From NCBI RefSeq assembly GCF_933775445.1, contig NW_026089522.1, forward strand, positions 124,001 through 188,000: a DNA stretch of 64,000 nucleotides, written 5' to 3'. Every line of letters begins with the position of its first letter. Positions within the stretch are counted from its first letter, which is position 1. A program made the translations under genes and the position numbers. Source of the stretch: Argentina anserina (taxonomy: Eukaryota; Streptophyta; Magnoliopsida; Rosales; Rosaceae). The notes beneath the pieces are model-generated. The model ran no database searches. It was not told the origin of the DNA and worked only from the letters and a program-made list of their open reading frames with translations. Below are positions 26,242-38,524 of this stretch, in pieces.

Positions 26242-29200
26242 TACACAATTGGAATAGTAAAGATACGCAAACGATGTAAAGATACTCAGTTTGAAAGAAA
26301 CACACTCCCACACTTGCAAAACTCTCAAATTCAATAGAAACTAGCATCAGAAAGCCTTACAGAAAGATACTCAAACGAGAAATGAAAAGATACACAATTG
26401 GAATAGTAAAGATACGCAATCGATGTAAAGATACTCAGTTTGAAAGAAGCACACTCCCAAACTTGCAAAACTCTCAAATACAATAGAAACTCGCATCAGA
26501 AGCCTTACAGAAAGATACTCAAACGAGAAATGAAAAGATACACAATTGGAATAGTAAAGATACGCAAAAGATGTAAAGATACTCAGTTTGAAAGAAACAC
26601 ACTCCCACACTTGCAAAACTCTCAAATTCAATAGAAACTCGCATCAGAAAGCCTTACAGAAAGATACTCAAACGAGAAATGAAAAGATACACAATTGGAA
26701 TAGTAAAGATACGCAAATGATGTAAAGATACTCAGTTTGAAAGAAACACACTCCCACACTTGCAAAACTCTCAAATACAATAGAAACTCGCATCAGAAGC
26801 CTTACAGAAAGATACTCAAACGAGAAATGAAAAGATACACAATTGGAATAGTAAAGATACGCAAACGCTGTAAAGATACACAATTGGAATAGTAAAGATA
26901 CGCAAACGATGTAAAGATACTCAGTTTGAAAGAAACACACTCCCACACTTGCAAAACTCTCAAATACAATAGAAAATCGCATCAGAAGCCTTACAGAAAG
27001 ATACTCAAACGAGAAATGAAAAGATACATAATTGGAATAGTAAAGATACGCAAACGATGTAAAGATACACAATTGGAATAGTAAAGATACGCAAACGATG
27101 TAAAGATAGTCAGTTTGAAAGAAACACACTCCCACACTTGCAAAACTCTCAAATACAATAGAAACTCGCATCAGAAGCCTTACAGAAAGATACTCAAACG
27201 AGAAATGAAAAGATACACAATTGGAATAGTAAAGATACGCAAACGATGTAAAGATACTCAGTTTGAAAGAAACACACTCCCACACTTGCAAAACTCTCAA
27301 ATTCAATAGAAACTCGCATCAGAAAGCCTTACAGAAAGATACTCAAACGAGAAATGAAAAGATACACAATTGGAATAGTAAAGATACGCAAATGATGTAA
27401 AGATACGCAAATGATGTAAAGATACTCAGTTTGAAAGAAACACACTCCCACACTTGCAAAACTCTAAAATACAATAGAAACTCGCATCAGAAGCCTTACA
27501 GAAAGATACTCAAACGAGAAATGAAAAGATACATAATTGGAATAGTAAAGATACGCAAACGATGTAAAGATACACAATTGGAATAGTAAAGATACGCAAA
27601 CGATGTAAAGATAGTCAGTTTGAAAGAAACACACTCCCACACTTGCAAAACTCTCAAATACAATAGAAACTCGCATCAGAAAGCCTTACAGAAAGATACT
27701 CAAACGAGAAATGAAAAGATACACAATTGGAATAGTAAAGATACGCAAACGATGTAAAGATACACAATTGGAATAGTAAAGATACGGAAACGATGTAAAG
27801 ATACTCAGTTTGAAAGAAACACACTCCCACACTTGCAAAACTCTCAAATATAATAGAAACTCGCATCAGAAGCCTTACAGAAAGATACTCAAACGAGAAA
27901 TGAAAAGATACACAATTGGAATAGTAAAGATACGCAAACGATGTAAAGATACTCAATTTGAAAGAAACACACTCCCACACTTGCAAAACTCTCAAATACA
28001 ATAGAAACTCATATCAGAAGCCTTACAGAAAGATACTCAAACGAGAAATGAAAAGATACACAATTGGAATAGTAAAGATACGCAAACGATGTAAAGATAC
28101 TCAGTTTGAAAGAAACACACTCCCACGCTTGTAAAACTCTCAAATTCAATAGAAACTAGCATCAGAAAGCCTTACAGAAAGATACTCAAACGAGAAATGA
28201 AAAGATACACAATTGGAATAGTAAAGATACGCAAACGATGTAAAGATACACAATTGGAATAGTAAAGATACTCAGTTTGAAAGAAACACACTCCCACACT
28301 TGCAAAACTCTCAAATACAATAGAAACTCGCATCAGAAGCCTTACAGAAAGATACTCAAACGAGAAATGAAAAGATACACAATTGGAATAGTAAAGATAC
28401 GCAAACGATGTAAAGATACACAATTGGAATAGTAAACATACGCAAAAGATGTAAAGATACTCAGTTTGAAAGAAACACACTCCCACACTTGCAAAACTCT
28501 CAAATACAATAGAAACTCGCATCAGAAGCCTTACAGAAAGATACTTAAACGAGAAATGAAAAGATACACAATTGGAATAGTAAATATACGCAAAAGATGT
28601 AAAGATACTCAGTTTGAAAGAAACACACTCCCACACTTGCAAAACTCTCAAATACAATAGAAACTCGCATCAGAAGCCTTACAGAAAGATACTTAAACGA
28701 GAAATGAAAAGATACACAATTGGAATAGTAAATATACGCAAAAGATGTAAAGATACTCAGTTTGAAAGAAACACACTCCCACACTTGCAAAACTCTCAAA
28801 TACAATAGAAACTCGCATCACAAGCCTTACAGAAAGATACTCAAACGAGAAATGAAAAGATACACAATTGCAATAGTAAAGATACGCAATCGATGTAAAG
28901 ATACTCAGTTTGAAAGAAACACACTCCCACACTTGCAAAACTCTCAAATACAATAAAAACTCTCAAATACAATAGAAACTCATATCAGAAGCCTTACAGA
29001 AAGATACTCAAACGAGAAATGAAAGATACACAATTGGAATAGTAAAGATACGCAAACGATGTAAAGATACTCAGTTTGAAAGAAACACACTCCCACACTT
29101 GCAAAACTCTCAAATTCAATAGAAACTAGCATCGGAAAGCCTTACAGAAAGATACTCAAACGAGAAATGAAAAGATACACAATTGGAATAGTAAAGATAC

Positions 29201-29514
29201 GCAAACGATGTAAAGATACACAATTGGAATAGTAAAGATACGGAAACGATGTAAAGATACTTAGTTTGAAAGAAACACACTCCCACACTTGCAAAACTCT
29301 CAAATTCAATAGAAACTAGCATCAGAAAGCCTTACAGAAAGATACTCAAACGAGAAATGAAAAGATACACAATTGGAATAGTAAAGATACGCAAACGATG
29401 TCAAGATACTCAGTTTGAAAGAAACACACTCCCACACTTGCAACACTCTCAAATTCAATAGAAACTCGCATCAGAAAGCCTTATAGAAAGATACTCAAAC
29501 GAGAAATAAAAAGA
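26242..29514. repeat. 3,273-bp duplicated block in family B, copy 1
   Basis: The whole segment recurs at offset 3,273. Shared rare variants include CAAACGCTGTAAAG (near 26,865), a doubled GATACGCAAATGATGTAAA (near 27,385), CAAATATAATAG (near 27,847), GATACTTAAACG (near 28,540 and 28,690) and the 19-bp duplication at 28,937. The start is set where the upstream subrepeat context first differs. Confidence 0.88.
28937..28974. repeat. 19-bp internal duplication in a B monomer (copy 1 of 9)
   Basis: AAAACTCTCAAATACAATA is present twice in a row. The same event is at 32,210, 46,430, 49,158, 52,226, 53,663, 57,259, 60,238 and 62,290, each time followed by CTCATATCAG and by GAAATGAAAGATAC (one A shorter than usual). 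The linked changes show all nine descend from one mutated monomer of ~166 bp. Confidence 0.88.
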
Positions 29515-32500
29515 TACACAATTGGAATAGTAAAGATACGCAAACGATGTAAAGATACTCAGTTTGAAAGAAACACACTCCCACACTTGCAAAACTCTCA
29601 AATTCAATAGAAACTAGCATCAGAAAGCCTTACAGAAAGATACTCAAACGAGAAATGAAAAGATACACAATTGGAATAGTAAAGATACGCAATCGATGTA
29701 AAGATACTCAGTTTGAAAGAAGCACACTCCCAAACTTGCAAAACTCTCAAATACAATAGAAACTCGCATCAGAAGCCTTACAGAAAGATACTCAAACGAG
29801 AAATGAAAAGATACACAATTGGAATAGTAAAGATACGCAAAAGATGTAAAGATACTCAGTTTGAAAGAAACACACTCCCACACTTGCAAAACTCTCAAAT
29901 TCAATAGAAACTCGCATCAGAAAGCCTTACAGAAAGATACTCAAACGAGAAATGAAAAGATACACAATTGGAATAGTAAAGATACGCAAATGATGTAAAG
30001 ATACTCAGTTTGAAAGAAACACACTCCCACACTTGCAAAACTCTCAAATACAATAGAAACTCGCATCAGAAGCCTTACAGAAAGATACTCAAACGAGAAA
30101 TGAAAAGATACACAATTGGAATAGTAAAGATACGCAAACGCTGTAAAGATACACAATTGGAATAGTAAAGATACGCAAACGATGTAAAGATACTCAGTTT
30201 GAAAGAAACACACTCCCACACTTGCAAAACTCTCAAATACAATAGAAAATCGCATCAGAAGCCTTACAGAAAGATACTCAAACGAGAAATGAAAAGATAC
30301 ATAATTGGAATAGTAAAGATACGCAAACGATGTAAAGATACACAATTGGAATAGTAAAGATACGCAAACGATGTAAAGATAGTCAGTTTGAAAGAAACAC
30401 ACTCCCACACTTGCAAAACTCTCAAATACAATAGAAACTCGCATCAGAAGCCTTACAGAAAGATACTCAAACGAGAAATGAAAAGATACACAATTGGAAT
30501 AGTAAAGATACGCAAACGATGTAAAGATACTCAGTTTGAAAGAAACACACTCCCACACTTGCAAAACTCTCAAATTCAATAGAAACTCGCATCAGAAAGC
30601 CTTACAGAAAGATACTCAAACGAGAAATGAAAAGATACACAATTGGAATAGTAAAGATACGCAAATGATGTAAAGATACGCAAATGATGTAAAGATACTC
30701 AGTTTGAAAGAAACACACTCCCACACTTGCAAAACTCTAAAATACAATAGAAACTCGCATCAGAAGCCTTACAGAAAGATACTCAAACGAGAAATGAAAA
30801 GATACATAATTGGAATAGTAAAGATACGCAAACGATGTAAAGATACACAATTGGAATAGTAAAGATACGCAAACGATGTAAAGATAGTCAGTTTGAAAGA
30901 AACACACTCCCACACTTGCAAAACTCTCAAATACAATAGAAACTCGCATCAGAAAGCCTTACAGAAAGATACTCAAACGAGAAATGAAAAGATACACAAT
31001 TGGAATAGTAAAGATACGCAAACGATGTAAAGATACACAATTGGAATAGTAAAGATACGGAAACGATGTAAAGATACTCAGTTTGAAAGAAACACACTCC
31101 CACACTTGCAAAACTCTCAAATATAATAGAAACTCGCATCAGAAGCCTTACAGAAAGATACTCAAACGAGAAATGAAAAGATACACAATTGGAATAGTAA
31201 AGATACGCAAACGATGTAAAGATACTCAATTTGAAAGAAACACACTCCCACACTTGCAAAACTCTCAAATACAATAGAAACTCATATCAGAAGCCTTACA
31301 GAAAGATACTCAAACGAGAAATGAAAAGATACACAATTGGAATAGTAAAGATACGCAAACGATGTAAAGATACTCAGTTTGAAAGAAACACACTCCCACA
31401 CTTGTAAAACTCTCAAATTCAATAGAAACTAGCATCAGAAAGCCTTACAGAAAGATACTCAAACGAGAAATGAAAAGATACACAATTGGAATAGTAAAGA
31501 TACGCAAACGATGTAAAGATACACAATTGGAATAGTAAAGATACTCAGTTTGAAAGAAACACACTCCCACACTTGCAAAACTCTCAAATACAATAGAAAC
31601 TCGCATCAGAAGCCTTACAGAAAGATACTCAAACGAGAAATGAAAAGATACACAATTGGAATAGTAAAGATACGCAAACGATGTAAAGATACACAATTGG
31701 AATAGTAAACATACGCAAAAGATGTAAAGATACTCAGTTTGAAAGAAACACACTCCCACACTTGCAAAACTCTCAAATACAATAGAAACTCGCATCAGAA
31801 GCCTTACAGAAAGATACTTAAACGAGAAATGAAAAGATACACAATTGGAATAGTAAATATACGCAAAAGATGTAAAGATACTCAGTTTGAAAGAAACACA
31901 CTCCCACACTTGCAAAACTCTCAAATACAATAGAAACTCGCATCAGAAGCCTTACAGAAAGATACTTAAACGAGAAATGAAAAGATACACAATTGGAATA
32001 GTAAATATACGCAAAAGATGTAAAGATACTCAGTTTGAAAGAAACACACTCCCACACTTGCAAAACTCTCAAATACAATAGAAACTCGCATCACAAGCCT
32101 TACAGAAAGATACTCAAACGAGAAATGAAAAGATACACAATTGCAATAGTAAAGATACGCAATCGATGTAAAGATACTCAGTTTGAAAGAAACACACTCC
32201 CACACTTGCAAAACTCTCAAATACAATAAAAACTCTCAAATACAATAGAAACTCATATCAGAAGCCTTACAGAAAGATACTCAAACGAGAAATGAAAGAT
32301 ACACAATTGGAATAGTAAAGATACGCAAACGATGTAAAGATACTCAGTTTGAAAGAAACACACTCCCACACTTGCAAAACTCTCAAATTCAATAGAAACT
32401 AGCATCGGAAAGCCTTACAGAAAGATACTCAAACGAGAAATGAAAAGATACACAATTGGAATAGTAAAGATACGCAAACGATGTAAAGATACACAATTGG

Positions 32501-32787
32501 AATAGTAAAGATACGGAAACGATGTAAAGATACTTAGTTTGAAAGAAACACACTCCCACACTTGCAAAACTCTCAAATTCAATAGAAACTAGCATCAGAA
32601 AGCCTTACAGAAAGATACTCAAACGAGAAATGAAAAGATACACAATTGGAATAGTAAAGATACGCAAACGATGTCAAGATACTCAGTTTGAAAGAAACAC
32701 ACTCCCACACTTGCAACACTCTCAAATTCAATAGAAACTCGCATCAGAAAGCCTTATAGAAAGATACTCAAACGAGAAATAAAAAGA
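29515..32787. repeat. 3,273-bp duplicated block in family B, copy 2
   Basis: Direct tandem copy of the preceding block. The only difference I noticed by eye is CCCACGCTTG at ~28,126 versus CCCACACTTG at ~31,399. Near identity over 3.3 kb means a very recent duplication or ongoing homogenisation; an assembly artefact should be excluded. Confidence 0.88.
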
Positions 32788-33839
32788 TACACAATTGGAA
32801 TAGTAAAGATACGCAAACGATGTAAAGATACTCAGTTTGAAAGAAACACACTCCCACACTTGCAAAACTCTCAAATACAATAGAAACTAGCATCAGAAAG
32901 CCTTACAGAAAGATACTCAAACGAGAAATGAAAAGATACACAATTGGAATAGTAAAGATACGCAAACGATGTAAAGATACTCAGTTTGAAAGAAACACAC
33001 TCCCACACTTGCAACACTCTCAAATTCAATAGAAACTCGCATCAGAAAGCCTTATAGAAAGATACTCAAACGAGAAATGAAAAGATACATAATTGGAATA
33101 GTAAAGATACGCAAACGATGTAAAGATACACAATTGTTATAGTAAACATACGCAAAAGATGTAAAGATACTCAGTTTGAAAGAAACACACTCCCACACTT
33201 GCAAAACTCTCAAATACAATAGAAACTCATATCAGAAGCCTTACAGAAAGATACTCAAACGAGAAATGAAAAGATACACAATTGGAATAGTAAAGATACG
33301 CAAACGATGTAAAGATACTCAGTTTGAAAGAAACACACTCCCACACTTGCAAAACTCTAAAATACAATAGAAACTCGCATCAGAAGCCTTACAGAAAGAT
33401 ACTCAAACGAGAAATGAAAAGATACATAATTGGAATAGTAAAGATACGCAAACGATGTAAAGATACACAATTGGAATAGTAAAGATACGCAAACGATGTA
33501 AAGATAGTCAGTTTGAAAGAAACACACTCCCACAATTGCAAAACTCTCAAATACAATAGAAACTCGCATCAGAAGCCTTACAGAAAGATACTCAAACGAG
33601 AAATGAAAAGATACACAATTGGAATAGTAAAGATACGCAAACGATGTAAAGATACTCAGTTTGAAAGAAACACACTCCCACACTTGCAAATCTCTCAAAT
33701 ACAATAGAAACTCGCATCAGAAAGCCTTATAGAAAGATACTCAAACGAGAAATGAAAAGATACATAATTGGAATAGTAAAGATACGCAAACGATGTAAAG
33801 ATACACAATTGGAATAGTAAACATACGCAAAAGATGTAA

Positions 33840-34720
33840 AGATACTCAGTTTGAAAGAAACACACTCCCACACTTGCAAAACTCTCAAATACAATAGAAA
33901 CTCGCATCAGAAAGCCTTACAGAAAGATACTCAAACGAGAAATGAAAAGATACACAATTGGAATAGTAAAGATACGCAAACGATGTAAAGATACACAATT
34001 GGAATAGTAAAGATACGGAAACGATGTAAAGATACTCAGTTTGAAAGAAACACACTCCCACACTTGCAAAACTCTCAAATATAATAGAAACTCGCATCAG
34101 AAGCCTTACAGAAAGATACTCAAACGAGAAATGAAAAGATACACAATTGGAATAGTAAAGATACGCAAACTATGTAAAGATACTCAATTTGAAAGAAACA
34201 CACTCCCACACTTGCAAAACTCTCAAATACAATAGAAACTCATATCAGAAGCCTTACAGAAAGATACTCAAACGAGAAATGAAAAGATACACAATTGGAA
34301 TAGTAAAGATACGCAAACGATGTAAAGATACTCAGTTTGAAAGAAACACACTCCCACACTTGTAAAACTCTCAAATTCAATAGAAACTAGCATCAGAAAG
34401 CCTTACAGAAAGATACTCAAACGAGAAATGAAAAGATACACAATTGGAATAGTAAAGATACGCAAACGATGTAAAGATACACAATTGGAATAGTAAAGAT
34501 ACTCAGTTTGAAAGAAACACACTCCCACACTTGCAAAACACTCAAATACAATAGAAACTCGCATCAGAAGCCTTACAGAAAGATACTCAAACGAGAAATG
34601 AAAAGATACACAATTGGAATAGTAAAGATACGCAAACGATGTAAAGATACACAATTGGAATAGTAAACATACGCAAAAGATGTAAAGATACTCAGTTTGA
34701 AAGAAACACACTCCCACACT
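33840..34720. repeat. Partial third copy of part of the 3,273-bp block
   Basis: Matches 30,882-31,760 at offset 2,958, including GATACGGAAACG, CAAATATAATAG and ACTCAATTTG. It has private changes such as CAAACTATG near 34,166 and AAAACACTC near 34,538. Confidence 0.7.
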
Positions 34721-36242
34721 TGCAACACTCTCAAATTCAATAGAAACTCGCATCAGAAAGCCTTATAGAAAGATACTCAAACGAGAAATGAAAAGATACA
34801 CAATTGGAATAGTAAAGATACGCAAACGATGTAAAGATACTCAGTTTGAAAGAAACACACTCCCACACTTGCAAAACTCTCAAATACAATAGAAACTCAT
34901 ATCAGAAGCCTTACAGAAAGATACTCAAACGAGAAATGAAAAGATACACAATTGGAATAGTAAAGATACGCAAACGATGTAAAGATACTCAGTTTGAAAG
35001 AAACACACTCCCACACTTGTAAAACTCTCAAATTCAATAGAAACTAGCATCAGAAAGCCTTACAGAAAGATACTCAAACGAGAAATGAAAAGATACACAA
35101 TTGGAATAGTAAAGATACGCAAACGATGTAAAGATACACAATTGGAATAGTAAAGATACTCAGTTTGAAAGAAACACACTCCCACACTTGCAAAACTCTC
35201 AAATACAATAGAAACTCGCATCAGAAGCCTTACAGAAAGATACTCAAACGAGAAATGAAAAGATACACAATTGGAATAGTAAAGATACTCAAACGATGTA
35301 AAGATACACAATTGGAATAGTAAACATACGCAAAAGATGTAAAGATACTCAGTTTGAAAGAAACACACTCCCACACTTGCAAAACTCTCAAATACAATAG
35401 AAACTCGCATCAGAAGCCTTACAGAAAGATACTTACACGAGAAATGAAAAGATACACAATTGGAATAGTAAAGATACACAATTGGAATAGTAAATATACG
35501 CAAAAGATGTAAAGATACTCAGTTTGAAAGAAACACACTCCCACACTTGCAAAACTCTCAAATACAATAGAAACTCGCATCACAAGCCTTACAGAAAGAT
35601 ACTCAAACGAGAAATGAAAAGATACACAATTGCAATAGTAAAGATACGCAATCGATGTAAAGATACTCAGTTTGAAAGAAACACACTCCCACACTTGCAA
35701 AACTCTCAAATACAATAGAAACTCGCATCACAAGCCTTACAGAAAGATACTGAAACGAGAAATGAAAAGATACACAATTGGAATAGTAAAGATACGCAAA
35801 CGATGTAAAGATACTCAGTTTGAAAGAAACACACTCCCACACTTGCAAAACTCTCAAATACAATAGAAACTCGCATCAGAAGCCTTACAGAAAGATACTC
35901 AAACGAGAAATGAAAAGATACACAATTGGAATAGTAAAGATACGCAAACGATGTAAAGATACTCAATTGCAATAGTAAAGATACGCAAACGATGTAAATA
36001 TACACAATTGGAATAGTAAAGATACGCAAACGATGTAAAGATACTCAGTTTGAAAGAAACACACTCCCACACTTGCAAAACTCTCAAATTCAATAGAAAC
36101 TAGCATCAGAAAGCCTTACAGAAAGATACTCAAACGAGAAATGAAAAGATACACAATTGGAATAGTACAGATACGCAAACGATGTAAAGATACACAATTG
36201 GAATAGTAAAGATACGCAAACGATGTAAAGATACTTAGTTTG

Positions 36243-36255
36243 AAAGAAACACACT
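36243..36255. repeat. Left copy of a 13-bp direct repeat flanking the insertion
   Basis: AAAGAAACACACT lies at the last satellite position before the insertion and again at 38,512-38,524 where the satellite resumes. If the element is taken as TG...CA, the flanking duplication is the 11-bp AAGAAACACAC at 36,244-36,254 and 38,513-38,523. Either length exceeds the usual 4-6 bp of LTR elements. Because both flanks are satellite in the same phase, part of the match may come from the array itself. Confidence 0.7.
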
Positions 36256-37160
36256 GATCGGTTCGATTACTCGAGATCAATATTAACCTTGTAAGCATCG
36301 TTAGTAGTATAAAGCAAGAGGGTATCGTTCACAAACCGGGGATCCAACCAGGGTAAAGAATCACAAACATTTAACAACGAATTCATAAGAGTTTAAAAGA
36401 TTTGAGATATATTTCGGTTCCAACAGAAAATAAACCTAAACTAATATATACATGTGATCAACCAACCAACACATAAGCAATTACCAAACAAATAACATAA
36501 GAACAAAGGTAACGAAATCTAATCTCAATTAAGTTCATGCCGTAAGGTTCATTATACATCCTAGAATCGGTTATGCAGTTAAGTTCCTCCCAAGGTTCCT
36601 AACTCAATGACACTTTAACACATTCGAACTCAGTCCCAACCTCATTCGAAATCTAACATACTTATCCTACCATGCAACTTCAAAGCCACGCATATTGAAT
36701 TCATTAAGCATGTCACCTACTTAACCAACAATCATGCAATTCCAAAAATCACATAGAAAAGATAAACATATTCAAATGCACAAGTCTAACCGAACCTAGG
36801 CAATAATCGGTGAAGGTGACAAAGAACAAACAATTAATCAACTCCCAAGTATCAAAATCGTTTATAACTTTGGATTATTACACATGCGACGTCAACTTCC
36901 GGGTATCAATCACACACGTAAGTAAGAACACACCGAAAATCATTTAAATAAATAAACATAAACTCATGGCATAAAACCTAAAATCATTGAATTAAAATCG
37001 AAAACCTTAATTCATCATGTCATTCAAAAGTTACAAATATCTCATAGACAAGAATAAAAATATCTTTAACAAAACCTAAACATAAATCATCCAAGAACAA
37101 GCACATAAAAACCCGAAAACTTAACATGAAGATCAAAGAGTTACACTTTATAATTCTCCT
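36255..37160. other. Left ~0.9 kb of the insertion, AT-rich and non-coding
   Basis: AT-rich sequence without a supportable reading frame. A GC-richer stretch near 36,320-36,355 (AGGGTATCGTTC, GGGGATCCAACC) is its most distinctive part. CCTCCCAAGGTTCCT occurs at 36,586-36,600 and again at 37,158-37,172, possibly a remnant of an older internal duplication. Confidence 0.6.
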
Positions 37161-37353
37161 CCCAAGGTTCCTTACAGAGGTAGCACGAGATCTTCAAGAG
37201 TATGGTATCCTAGGCTCCCAAGCTTTGGACAGAAAATATGATGAAGGGTGGTGAATTCGGATTCTATGATGCTTGGTGAATGAAAGTGTTTGGGCAGAGC
37301 TTTGGCAAGTCTTGTGAGCAAGGTTGATCATATGTTTCTGTGGAATTGAGGTG

Positions 37354-37363
37354 CTATATATAG
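37354..37363. promoter_or_regulatory. TATA-like palindrome CTATATATAG inside the insertion
   Basis: CTATATATAG reads the same on both strands, so it gives no direction. It lies centrally in the putative LTR, where a retroelement promoter could be. Nothing else supports transcription, so this is only a candidate. Confidence 0.3.
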
Positions 37364-37468
37364 AGGAAGAAACCCAAGGGAGGATGGCCACAAAGTCCAC
37401 AAAGTTGAAACCAAATTGGTTGAGGTTTCCTAGATTCGGCAGATTTGACCTTTGTCCCTTGTTGTGGC

Positions 37469-37643
37469 CATAACTTTCTCTAGAAAATAGATATTGAGAT
37501 GATTCCAACTGGCAATTTCAACTAGACTTCCGTGGCTTTTCATCCATATAAGGTACATTGTCTCAATCATTTTGAGCTGTCCAGGGGAGCCCGTCAAAGA
37601 TGGATGATCTGCACTGCCAGAATTCTGATTTCTATAAGGATTG
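37469..37643. repeat. Internal direct repeat of the insertion, copy 1
   Basis: Runs from CATAACTTTCTC through ATAGATATTGAGATGATTCC, CATCCATATAAGG and TCCAGGGGAGCCCGTC to TTCTGATTTCTATAAGGATTG. A diverged copy with the same order of motifs lies at 38,014-38,187. The best conserved core is TCCAGGGGAGCCCGTC. Confidence 0.75.
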
Positions 37644-37771
37644 CATATCTTTTGCATTAATTACATATCTTCTTCCTCCTTTATTGCTGATTTCTTTTGC
37701 ACAAATTTCTTCCTTTGAATTAGGGAGGCAGCAAAAGTCTTAATTGTTGCAGCCATGTTTGATTTTTCTTA

Positions 37772-37859
37772 CCTCTCCTCATTAAATTTGCTGCATGCCT
37801 TCTTTGACTTTCTTGCCTCTTCTCATTTAATTTGCTGCATGCCTTCTTTGACATTCTTT
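37772..37859. repeat. 44-bp tandem duplication inside the insertion
   Basis: Positions 37,772-37,815 and 37,816-37,859 are two copies sharing AATTTGCTGCATGCCTTC and TTTGAC. They differ at a handful of bases (CTCCTCATTAA versus CTTCTCATTTAA). The unit is not a multiple of three, and the frame through it is not a convincing gene. Confidence 0.85.
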
Positions 37860-38013
37860 GGTGCTGGGATTTATGGACATTCTGATACATATTTGTGCTC
37901 TATTTGCAGGAGGAACAAAGTCCCAAGTTTCCCTCATAGCCCTTGGATCAAAAGCAAATCAATGGCTGAGATAATTCCGCCGAGTTCATTGGACCTCCGA
38001 TCAATGATTCAGT

Positions 38014-38187
38014 CATATCTCTCTGTAGGAATAAGATATTGATTTGATTCCAAATCCTACATAAACTAGACTCAAATACCTTTATTTCCATATAAAGTAG
38101 GTCTTCTAACTCGATCGGAGCTATCCAGGGGAGCCCGTCGAAGTTGGACTATGAATATTGACAGCATTTTGATTCTTGAATGGATTG
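38014..38187. repeat. Internal direct repeat of the insertion, copy 2
   Basis: Diverged second copy of 37,469-37,643: CATATCTCTCTG, ATAAGATATTGATTTGATTCC in part, TTTCCATATAAAG, TCCAGGGGAGCCCGTC and TTTTGATTCTTGAATGGATTG. The divergence is much greater than between neighbouring satellite blocks, so this duplication belongs to the element and is older than the local array shuffling. Confidence 0.72.
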
Positions 38188-38511
38188 GGCTTTTAAGTGT
38201 ATTTTCTTCTCTTTCCTTGTGGAACTAGGATTGCTTTCCTTCTCCAACATGGATTTGTATTTCCTAATAAGAATAAGTATGTTAGAAACAAAGAAATACG
38301 AAAGGATGAATCCTACTCGAACAAGGAATCATATCTCAACAAGGATTATTAACACTTAGCACGATTTCATCATCAATTCACTCATAATTGATATAAGCTC
38401 TACCTAGACACTTATTCTTACAAAAGAAACTAAAACATACTAAATAAGAGGTAACAAAGAGTAAGAATAGGGCATAATCACATTAAGAACGTCACACTTT
38501 GTGCTCCTATC

Positions 38512-38524
38512 AAAGAAACACACT
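38512..38524. repeat. Right copy of the 13-bp direct repeat flanking the insertion
   Basis: AAAGAAACACACT, where the satellite resumes in the same monomer phase in which it stopped on the left. It is followed by CCCACACTTGC as in ordinary family B. Confidence 0.7.

Larger units (their letters stand above)
24525..36254. repeat. Satellite family B array, left part, 148-bp monomer
   Basis: Continuous head-to-tail array in the same orientation as family A. Compared with A, B has CACACTCCCACACTTGC, AAATACAATAG, one fewer A before AGCCTTACAG, GAGAAATGAAAAG, and the module ACACAATTGG / GATACGCAAACGATG. I count roughly 15 differences per 150 bp between the consensus forms. The basic monomer is 148 bp; many carry one extra 41-bp module (189 bp) or two (230 bp). 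A second B subtype has TTCAATAGAAACTAGCATC and AGAAAGCC. No gene or RNA gene is visible. Confidence 0.96.
36255..38512. mobile_element. Insertion in the satellite, LTR-type, probably solo LTR or non-autonomous element
   Basis: About 2,258 bp of unique, non-satellite sequence with 5'-TGATCGG and GCTCCTATCA-3' ends, the TG...CA form typical of LTRs. It contains no recognisable gag, protease, reverse transcriptase, integrase or transposase. Internal features are a pair of ~175-bp direct repeats, a 44-bp tandem duplication, a repeated CCTCCCAAGGTTCCT and a TATA-like palindrome. I saw no primer-binding site, polypurine tract, poly-A tail or long terminal inverted repeat. A solo LTR of a large plant retrotransposon, or a large non-autonomous LTR derivative, fits best; a non-LTR or DNA element is less likely. 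The orientation is not decided. Confidence 0.6.

Noticed and set aside
37194..37657. Minus-strand frames of 104 and 75 codons within the insertion
   Set aside because: They overlap each other in different frames, include the internal direct repeat, and show no motif I recognise. Chance frames are more likely.
37755..38042. Plus-strand 95-codon frame within the insertion
   Set aside because: It runs through the 44-bp tandem duplication and the start of the second internal repeat. No domain is visible, and the repeated leucine-histidine stretch is a consequence of the duplication.
36255..38512. Helitron or MITE as the identity of the insertion
   Set aside because: The ends are not TC...CTRR with a terminal hairpin. 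No clear terminal inverted repeat is present beyond TGAT/ATCA, and the length is large for a MITE. The flanking repeat also argues against a Helitron.
36255..38512. LINE or SINE as the identity of the insertion
   Set aside because: The long flanking repeat would fit, but there is no poly-A or simple-repeat tail at either end and no A/B box pair that I could see.
36255..38512. Complete LTR retrotransposon
   Set aside because: At 2.26 kb with no duplicated ends, primer-binding site or coding domains it cannot be complete. The internal repeats are too diverged and not terminal.
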